From Clarkia xantiana subsp. parviflora (Eukaryota > Streptophyta > Magnoliopsida > Myrtales > Onagraceae), in contig JAPTYO010000002.1 of assembly GCA_036873135.1 (NCBI GenBank), positions 39,361,452 to 39,425,451 of the forward strand: a DNA stretch of 64,000 bases, read 5' to 3'. The notes under the pieces were generated by a model. It searched no databases, was not told where the DNA came from, and saw only the letters and a list, made by a program, of their open reading frames with translations. This document shows positions 56,786 to 64,000 of this stretch, one piece after another. A program made the translations under genes and the position numbers. Numbering within the stretch: position 1 is the stretch's first letter; each line of letters begins with the position of its first letter.

Positions 56786-57472
56786 TTATTTAGGCGTAGT
56801 CAACGTTTTACTGTCGACTGCCTGTTGTTTCTTTCCCTTGTTCCTGAATTTCCTCTTCTTACGACCAGCTTGTCCTGCAGGTTTCGGTTCTTTCGACACC
56901 GAATTTAATCGAGCCTCTTCCATCTCGATCATTTTCAGGACAGATGCAAGATCTAGCACGGAACTGCTAACAGTCAATATGGTCTTGGCTGCTCTCCAAG
57001 ACTTTGGGAGAATCCCTATTATGGCCTGAATTTTATCCCATTAAGCCATCTGACTGTCATCTTCCAATGGCTTGAATAGGCGAAGAAGATCGTACACTTT
57101 TTCAAGTATGCTTTTACTGTTGTTCAAACAGGTTTCTAATGTTGGTATAAGTGGGTGCAGAGTTACTGCCATGCCACTTCCATATTTCAGAAAAAGGGCA
57201 TCCCAGATGTCCTTTGATGTCGGATCATCCTTATAACGGTTATAGAAATCCTCTGACATCTCAGACAGTATCATCTCCTTTGCTTTCTTGTTATCTTGCT
57301 CCCACTTAAAATGGGCGAACGCTAGATCTTTGGTTAATCCGGCATTCGGGTAATTCATGATTATTTGAATGTGGTCGCTCAGACCTTGTCCCTCCAAGAT
57401 CGTAACTTCGCGTTTGCTCCACGAGTCATAATTCGTCTCAACTAATAGCTCAGATTCACATGATAATGCCAT
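56786..57472 (-). pseudogene. gag of copia C2, one in-frame stop
   Basis: Starts ATG 57472 (MALSCESELLVETNYDSWSK), with the Trp-containing N-terminal pattern usual in copia Gag. TAA at 57043-57041 interrupts the frame, which continues to 56786 with a basic end (GRKKRKFRNKGKK). I see no CCHC knuckle in the readable part. It is followed, after a stop, by the protease region. Confidence 0.8.
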
Positions 57473-58730
57473 CTATTCATTTACATTAGTTTAAGGTTGG
57501 GAGGACAACATTTTGACAGAATTGTAAACATCGGATTATCTATTAGGATGGAATACGACAAATAGTGATCCTTCAGTCACTAAACCAAACCGACCGTCAG
57601 TAAACCGAGGGAAGGGGGCGTCGTGAAAGAGTTCACATTCAATCCAATAGATCAGTCTTTTGAAAACGGTTATTATATTGCAAATTACCGGAACGGGAAT
57701 TTTCAAATAAGCATACTCGATCTCGGCTTTCCCAAGGCCCTTATAATTTTAAAAGGAATTATCCGATAATTTACGCATGCATAATGCCATATTATGCTAT
57801 AAAAATCGAACAAACCAAAACATGCTTACGCGTCATGCGTCTAATGTTCTTAACATATATAATTCTACGTAAAGTAAATTATCACATGCTTTCTATCCCT
57901 GAAAATCCTAGCATACGTGTCAAAACATGCAACATCCGCACAAATCATACATAATTGGCAACTGGAATTTTCAGTTTTAAAAACGTTTTGAAAATATTAG
58001 GTGCTGTTTTACAATTCATGCTTACAATCAGTCATGCGACATTTCCAGACATGAATTCTAGGCATTTCAATCAGCATAGCATGTCTATCCTATTGCGCAA
58101 TACATATATTTAAATCCAAGAGCTCAATGCTCGCAATTAATATCTAGCTAGCATGACAGAGTCAAGACGACGGTTCTAATATATATGTAGTAGAAAGTAA
58201 ACAATTGCAATCCAGCCCACTAATTTAATCCAGTCCCAAAAACATGCATATCCGAGATCCATCCCCATAATCGAAACTAGGTATTAGGGTTTTAACCGAA
58301 AAACGTGTTAAAACACAAACCCTAAGAGCATTGTTTAGGTTAAATTTAAAGTTTGAAAACATTTTGGATTTAAAATTTGAAATCCTATTTTATTGAACAT
58401 TTTTATAAAATTTCGAGAAATTTAAAAATTCTGGTTTGGTCCAATTTAACATCCGGTTCAAGTCGGTCCGATTTTAAAAATCCGGTTTCATCCGAAACGG
58501 TTCAATAAAATATGATTGTGGTTCGGTTTAACACCAAAAACCGGTTAGGTTAGGTTCCTTTTAATTGCCATGGTTTGACCCGACCCGAAAAGATCCACAC
58601 GATTAAGAAAACCCGGATTGGTTTAACGTGTTCCGGTTTAGCAAATGGACCGGCCCAAGAACCCTAGGGTTCGGCCGAATTATTCCTTGTGGGCTAAGTA
58701 GTGTTTTAAAATCCACTAAAAACTCAACTT
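57473..58730 (-). other. AT-rich 5' non-coding region of copia C2
   Basis: No ORF of note. AT-rich DNA with recurring CATGC words. The expected copia PBS (CTCTGATACCA on plus) and 5' LTR are not found before the MITE-like block and B4. Confidence 0.45.
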
Positions 58731-58734
58731 AACC

Positions 58735-59188
58735 TAGGGGTGAAACCAAAATTCGGTTGGTCTGAAAAACCGGTGAAAACCGAACCGGTCCGGACCGAAA
58801 AAACCGAATTTGAAATATACGGTTTGATTTTTGGTCGGATTTTTTTACTCTAGTTCGGTTTTTCGGTTCGGTTCGGATTTTGAGCTTTGAGGACCGTGGG
58901 GACCGAACCGACCATTATGCTAACTAAATATGTAAAATATATACTATATTACTTGATATTAATCAATATAATTAATTAATTAGGTTAACAAAAATTATAA
59001 AATAGTCACTTATGAAGATTATTTTTTCTAATTTTGTTTTATAATTTATTTAATTATATTAATTGACGTTATTTTTCATTTCGGTTTGATAAATTCCATG
59101 AAAATAATGAGAATTTTAAACGGTGATTGTTAATTTTGGATTTTCGGTTTAAACCGAAAACCGAACCGAAAAAACCGTGCTACCAATG
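58735..59188. repeat. Possible hAT-like MITE (CGGTTCGGTT-rich)
   Basis: Starts TAGGGGTGAAACCAAAATTCG, has an AT-rich centre, and the right side (TTTTCGGTTTAAACCGAAAACCG) is partly inverted relative to the left (ACCGGTGAAAACCGAACCGG). It resembles non-autonomous hAT elements of plants with AGGGGTG ends. The right terminus seems cut by B4; no TSD seen. Confidence 0.4.
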
Positions 59189-59833
59189 TGTTGGATCACG
59201 GTGGAACTCCGGTACGATATTTGACGGCGATCCTAGCTCTTTTGCTCCACGTAATCCTGCAAGAGGGGATAGACCGGGCGGTGACCCAGAATCCCTCTCC
59301 GATGCTTAAATGAGTATCTCGTATACGGTGGCAAGTAAGAATCTCAGAGTGTGTATCTCAAAAACGTAATTGATCTGAGGTAGCCTCTGCCCTTTGATAG
59401 GCGGAGAGGTATCTCAGTTACCTGGTGAACCGTTAGGGGTGGTTAGCCCGTATTCCGCGTATCTCGGGTGCGATCCCGCCTATCTAGGCCATGATCTCGC
59501 TTATCTCGGCCACGCCTCGCGTATCTCGGCCACGCTCCGTGTATCTTAACCACCTTCCGCGTATCTCGGCCACGCCCCGCGTATCTCGGCCTTAACCTCT
59601 GATAACAAGTCCCGACTAATATCGGGGACTCTAGAGTTATCTCGTTATGTCACCGCTCGGGGCCCCTCGTCATCGTGACAGGGCCAATCATTCTCAGGGA
59701 TTCATCATCGGGGCCTACTTAAAGGCCATCGGGAGCTTCCAGCTCACCTATCGGGGCCGACTCTGTCGGGACCTTACATCATCGGGACTCCCCTCGCCGT
59801 TAAAGGGCCTAACGGCCATAGCGGAACCCATCA
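59189..59833 (-). repeat. 3' LTR of B4
   Basis: 645 bp, TGTTGGATCACGG to AACCCATCA on plus. Shorter than B2 mainly through a loss of about 75 bp near 59790 (CGGGACTCCC joined to CTCGCCG). The PPT complement (TTTGCCCCCAAGAC) follows at 59834. Confidence 0.92.
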
Positions 59834-60209
59834 TTTGCCCCCAAGACATGAGGGACTTACAGTTCGTCGTGTCTTTCAACCCCCGACCTTCCGACGTCGG
59901 AGTCGGGGATCTTTCCCTAGGCATACTTAGTAAAAGTCTTCTCGTTCACGTTTCCTCAATGCCTTGTGGATAACTGCCAAATCCGAGAGGACTCCTCGGT
60001 TCCCCAGCCATTAAATGCAGCAGATAACGAAGCGACGTCCTCAGTACCCGTGCCTGATTTTTCGCGCCTGCTTTTTCTGAAAAGTGCTTTTCAGGCTGTT
60101 TCATCATTGCACCCGTTGCTATCTGCACGTTCCATCTCAACGGTCCAGATCAGAACGTTTCAACTTCGACTATTCAGATCAAAGCGTCCCTTCGACTGTC
60201 CTCTTCGCC

Positions 60210-60216
60210 TATAAAA
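60210..60216 (+). promoter_or_regulatory. TATA box of the B4 antisense gene
   Basis: TATAAAA in CGCCTATAAAACCCTAACC, 167 bp before the ATG at 60377. Confidence 0.7.
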
Positions 60217-60376
60217 CCCTAACCGTGGGCACAGTTTCACTTTTACCGTCTCCGAAATTTCAAAAGCTCTCTGCAACTTCTATGCAAATTCAAGTTCTTG
60301 CGATTCCGAAGACCTCAGTGCTTTTCCGATCACCTTTCCGGCAACGTCAAGTTCGTCCTTCCAACCTCCAATCATC

Positions 60377-62971
60377 ATGTCTGGTAAGGGTTTCTTCTTT
60401 ATTATTCGCCTATCTCCTCCCTTTATCTCTGCTTGGTTTGTTTGCAATTTCCCGGAAAACCCAATGTGCCTTTCCATGGTTGATTTCAGACAGCGGATCT
60501 AGTTCCGAGGGAAGGAAGCCCTTCAACTTCGACTATGCTCTGAATGAGATTTCCAGCACTGCGTACGATGCAGCTCTTCGGGAGGGATGCATCACCTCCA
60601 CCTGGGAACCTCGTTTCCCGTATCCCTGGACCCGTCCCTCGGGTAACCTTGAGGTTACTCGTCCCCAGAAAGGGGAGGTATTTGTCTCTACGGGGCAAAT
60701 ATCAGCGGGGATCAGATTCCCCTTCTGCGGTAATCTGGTCGAGATGTGCCAGCATTACAAGACGCATCCAACCACCTTCTCTCCACACGCCATACGCCTG
60801 TGGAACGCCTTCCAGGTCCTCTGCTTCCGACAGAAGTGGGTGTACAGCCTCAAGCTCTTCAGGACCTTCTACGGGATGAAGTGCAACGAGGCGGAGGTTT
60901 GTGCCTTCTACCCCCGGATGCCGAAGTGGAAAAAGACACAACTCGGGTTGTGCAACTGGACCGGTGACACCTGGAAGGTGGTCAAGGGTCGGGGACTCTT
61001 GGTCGACACGGGGTGCGACAACAGCGGGTGGAAGAGGAGCTACTTCTTCATACAGAACTCCTCAATCCCGTGGCCCCGATGGGAGGTGGAAGCGGATTCT
61101 CCTCCCGCTTTCCACACCTACACCGATGAAGACTTCCAGACTCTTCAGCTCATCCAGCTCTACCGGTGGGGGGAGTCCTACACTCCCCTCGACGCCAACT
61201 CTCTCGTGGAGCGGGACCTGCTGAATGCCGGGATCCGACTCCTCGACATAGTCTCCGGGGGGCAGCTCTTCGACGGCCCCTCCAATATGGTTCCTTGGGT
61301 AAATCTCTAACCTTTTTTTTTTACTGTTTGCAGCTAAGAAGGTATCCATGTTGACCAATTTGATCCTTAAGCAGGGGGAGACCGATGCTCTCCGCCCCAC
61401 GCAGAAGAGGAAGTCTGCCAAGAAGGCCGCTGCTCCATCGGGATATCCTTCCGTGGAGAGGCCAAAGCGGAGCCCGCATCGCCGACGTCAAACGAGTCCT
61501 TCGGGGGGAAATTCCTCGTGTCCTGAAGGCGGGCTAATACAACTACCGCGGGAAGGACCAATATGTCTCCCGACGTATTGTTTGGTGTAAGGGCTCTAGT
61601 GAACTTCCTGATTACGTTTCTAAAGCCTCCTCTCGTCCTCTAGGTGCAGGTCGTTCCGGGACTCTGTCGGGTGCTGGAGCCTCAGCAGGCGCGCCACCTT
61701 CAGCAGGGGCGCCTCCTTCGGCAGGGGCACCACTTTTCTCCAGTGGTGGGACCCCGACTGGCGAACAATTTCGTCGGGTGGAGAGCTTGGACTCCTCCGA
61801 GGAGACTGATGAGGGTGGCTCCCTTCGCCATCGTCGGAGGACGGGGCAGTCCCCGCTGAAACCAACCTCCAAGGGGCTGCCCCCCTCGCCTTCTTCACAA
61901 CCGAAGCGACAACCGTCGCCCGCCCACGACTTCACTCCTTCCCCAGCTCGGGGTGGGTCGGAGGCACGCCCCTCCACGTCCCCAGTCGGCCCTTCTCCTC
62001 TTCCCCTCGACGGGAGCTTCTACAAGGCCTTCAACTCCGACCAGGAGGATGCTCCCTGGACCCCGATCTAGACGCTGCATGGGGTCCAGCTCCGACAAGG
62101 GGACACATATCCGGAGCTGGCCCTACACCTGGTAGCAGGCTCAATCCTGCCTTCTATGCGATATCCGATTACCTTAGATCGGGAGGAGATGCGCCGGGAT
62201 GTCAAGGAGATGTGAATGTGTTGGATAAAGGTAAGCTTTTCACCCTTCTTTTCTTCATCAATAAGACTGATCGTTCATCTACTAATGCTTCTATTCCTTT
62301 CTTCGCAGGAGATGGGGGACATCAACCGTTCCATCGGGTACCTCCTAGCCTATGAGGAGGCCCTAGAGCAAGAGCGGGTGGTCACGGCCAAGCTTAAGGA
62401 GGATCTCGCGGCCTCCGAGTCTTCGAGGGGAAAGCTGGCCAAGGAGCAGGCCATCTTCGACCGAAAGACTCGGGACCTCCAAAAGCAGGTCCGTGACATC
62501 GAGGGGCTCCTCAAGCGGGAGCGGCAGGAGCGGCAGGTTGCTGAGGACAAGCTGGTCCTCGAGAAGAAGGCTCTGGAGGAGTAAGCTGCGGGGGTTCCCG
62601 CGCAGCTGGTTGTGGCCGAGACCAAGGGCCGGGAGGATTATCGGAGGTCCGAAGACTTCCAGGCTGATGCTGTGAAGTTCTGCAGCGCGGAGGTGGAGAA
62701 CACCCTCTTCAACGCGGTTGAGGAACTCCACCTGGAGTATGGCGACGCCATCAACTTCGACAAGTCTCCTTCTCTCGCTCCCTTCAAATACTTTGCCCTT
62801 TCGGAGGAGAGTGATGGGGGGAGTACTCCCACAATTGTCGAAGACACAGCAGAGCCTCTAAGTGCTGATGCCCCGATAGTCGACCCTCCAGCGGCTGACC
62901 CTGTGGAACCTTCTGCCACCGACCCCGTGGACCCTGCTCCTGTAGATGCCGCCGACAAGGACCAAGCCTAA
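60377..62971 (+). pseudogene. Antisense gene of B4, broken in exon 3
   Basis: Exon 1 60377-60383 (ATGTCTG), exon 2 60490-61298, which is open and holds the full PF04195-like core, exon 3 from about 61339, exon 4 to TAA 62969-62971. Exon 3 keeps the basic segment but loses about 110 bp near 61475 relative to B2/B3 and shifts frame. Further on, a TAG near 62069, a TGA near 62213 and, in exon 4, a TAA near 62582 are seen, and a small deletion near 62786 removes AKK. So the N-terminal domain is conserved while the rest decays. Confidence 0.82.
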
Positions 62972-63089
62972 CTGCTTATCTTTAAAGTCCTTGTATTCTC
63001 CTCATTTTGTAATCATCGGGCCTTTGAGTCCCATTAATATCAGACATTCTTAGTTCCGATTTTTCATTGCACTTCTCAAAGTGACTTTA

Positions 63090-63672
63090 CTATATTTACT
63101 TAAGTCGAAACCTCGACACTTAAGATATTCTCACACATCACTTAAGACGATTTACTAACTTGCACCACTTAAGGTGACTTACCATCATGCACCACTTAAG
63201 ACGACTTTCCAATACTTAGAATATATCTAAAAATCACGCATCACTTAAGACGACTTAATCTCGTGCATCACTTAAGACGACTTTAACAACACTTAGAGTA
63301 AATCTAAGAATCATGCATCACTTAAGACGACTTAATCTCGTGCATCACTTAAGATGACTTTTCTCGTGCACCACTCAAGGCGACTTTTCTCGTGCATCAT
63401 TCAAGGCGACTTTTCTCGTGCACCACTCAAGGCGACTTTTCTCGTGCACCACTTAAGGCGACTAAGTAACACTTAGAATAAATCTAAGAATAATTCTGAT
63501 TGGAAGCAACCTCTTTATTCATTGATGGCACAAAATTTGCTTACATCGAATCAAACGATAAATAACTTACACCACTTAAGGCGATTTTACTTCGGGCACC
63601 ACTTAAGGCGACTTTACATCGGGCACCACTTAAGGCGACTTTTCATCGGGCACCACTTAAGGCGACTTTTCA
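63090..63672. repeat. Tandem repeat block of B4
   Basis: The same 19-21 bp units as B2 (GCACCACTTAAGGCGACTT) with fewer copies, plus CTTAGAATAAATCTAAG palindromes near 63470. Units missing relative to B2 account for most of the length difference. Confidence 0.9.
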
Positions 63673-64000
63673 TCAAGCATGATGTTTCTTCAAGTGTTCG
63701 CCACTAAAAGAATGCTTTAATACTCTGCCATCGAGGTCTTCCAATTTGTATGCATTCGGAGCTGGCATCCCCACGACCTTATAAGGTCCTTCCTATTTTG
63801 GTGACATCTTGCTGATTCGATCCAAAAGGGTGAACTCGTTGCGACGCCAAACCAGCTCCCCGACGAAGAATTGTCGGGACTTAACTCGCCGATTGTAACA
63901 CCTGGCCGTCGCCAAACGCATTCGAGCCTGGACTTCGTCGGCTTCCCGCCTCTTCTCTTCGAGCAAGTCCAAGTCCAGACGTCTCATTTCATCGTTCGTC
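63673..64000 (-). pseudogene. 3' end of B4 pol (integrase C-terminus)
   Basis: Reads from the window edge (DEMRRLDLDLLEEKRREADE) through KSRQFFVGELVWRRNEF to the conserved end LKKHHA, stop at 63675-63673. A TAG at 63795-63793 replaces the Trp before GPYKV. The rest lies outside the window. Confidence 0.85.

Larger units (their letters stand above)
21136..58730 (-). mobile_element. C2: Ty1/copia element interrupted by B2, B3 and A2
   Basis: In sense order (right to left): a long 5' non-coding region, gag (57472-56786), pol (about 56700-54211), a 3' tail (54210-53745 joined to 22057-21634) and the 3' LTR (21633-21136). B2 interrupts the tail, and its TSD proves the two tail halves were contiguous. 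The 5' LTR is not found; the right limit given is where a CCGGTT-rich MITE-like block starts, so it is approximate. The RT is cut off after its first half, so the copy could not move by itself. Confidence 0.75.
59189..64000 (-). mobile_element. B4: Tat-type element, 3' part, continues beyond the window
   Basis: 3' LTR (59189-59833), PPT, antisense gene (60377-62971), repeats, and the 3' end of pol on minus from 63673. It follows the B2 layout closely. The flanking CAATG (59184-59188) would be the TSD. Confidence 0.9.

Noticed and set aside
59189..59833. B4 LTR as a solo LTR
   Set aside because: The PPT, antisense gene, repeats and pol of the same family follow in the expected order to the window end.

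Overview
The window is angiosperm-type nuclear repeat DNA. It is almost entirely LTR retrotransposons, several of them nested, and I see no convincing host gene, tRNA, rRNA or CRISPR. The species cannot be told from the sequence. Plant assignment rests on Ty3/gypsy elements of the Tat type (two RNase H domains in pol and an antisense extra gene of the 'putative gypsy type transposon' kind, PF04195-like), a plant-type Ty1/copia family, and LTRs with plant-like TATA boxes.

Family B (Tat-type, about 11 kb without insertions) has four copies: B1 9624-20539 (+), B2 22058-53739 (-, carrying insertions), B3 31388-53015 (+, carrying an insertion) and B4 59189 to the window end (-). Each reads LTR, PBS, gag-pro-pol, a tandem-repeat block, a convergent antisense gene with its own TATA box and introns, PPT, LTR. 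All gag-pol copies are broken; the antisense gene of B3 is intact (822 codons over four exons).

Family A is a related element without RT, RNase H or integrase: A1 (1-4494, +, left part outside the window) and A2 (34453-44989, -, complete). A2 encodes one uninterrupted 1082-residue Gag-protease-second-Gag polyprotein and an antisense gene. Family D is seen only as one LTR with its PPT (8345-9194, -). A Ty1/copia family is represented by C0 (4495-5499), C1 (LTR plus PBS at 7806-8341, perhaps an RNase H tail at 20643-20822) and C2 (21136 to about 58730, -).

The nest is resolved by target-site duplications. C2 was hit by B2 (TSD GCGGC at 22053-22057 and 53740-53744); B2 was hit in its primer-binding site by B3 (left TSD GCGCC); B3 was hit by A2 in the protease-RT linker (TSD CCGCC at 34448-34452 and 44990-44994). 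The A2 LTRs are nearly identical, while by eye the B LTR pairs differ at roughly 2-4 percent, which fits A2 being youngest. B1 has its own TSD (GCGAC).

Families A, B and D share one 3' architecture: a stem-loop whose 3' arm runs straight into a GGGGG polypurine tract that touches the LTR. Between the elements lie AT-rich or low-complexity stretches, short tandem repeats and one possible hAT-like MITE.
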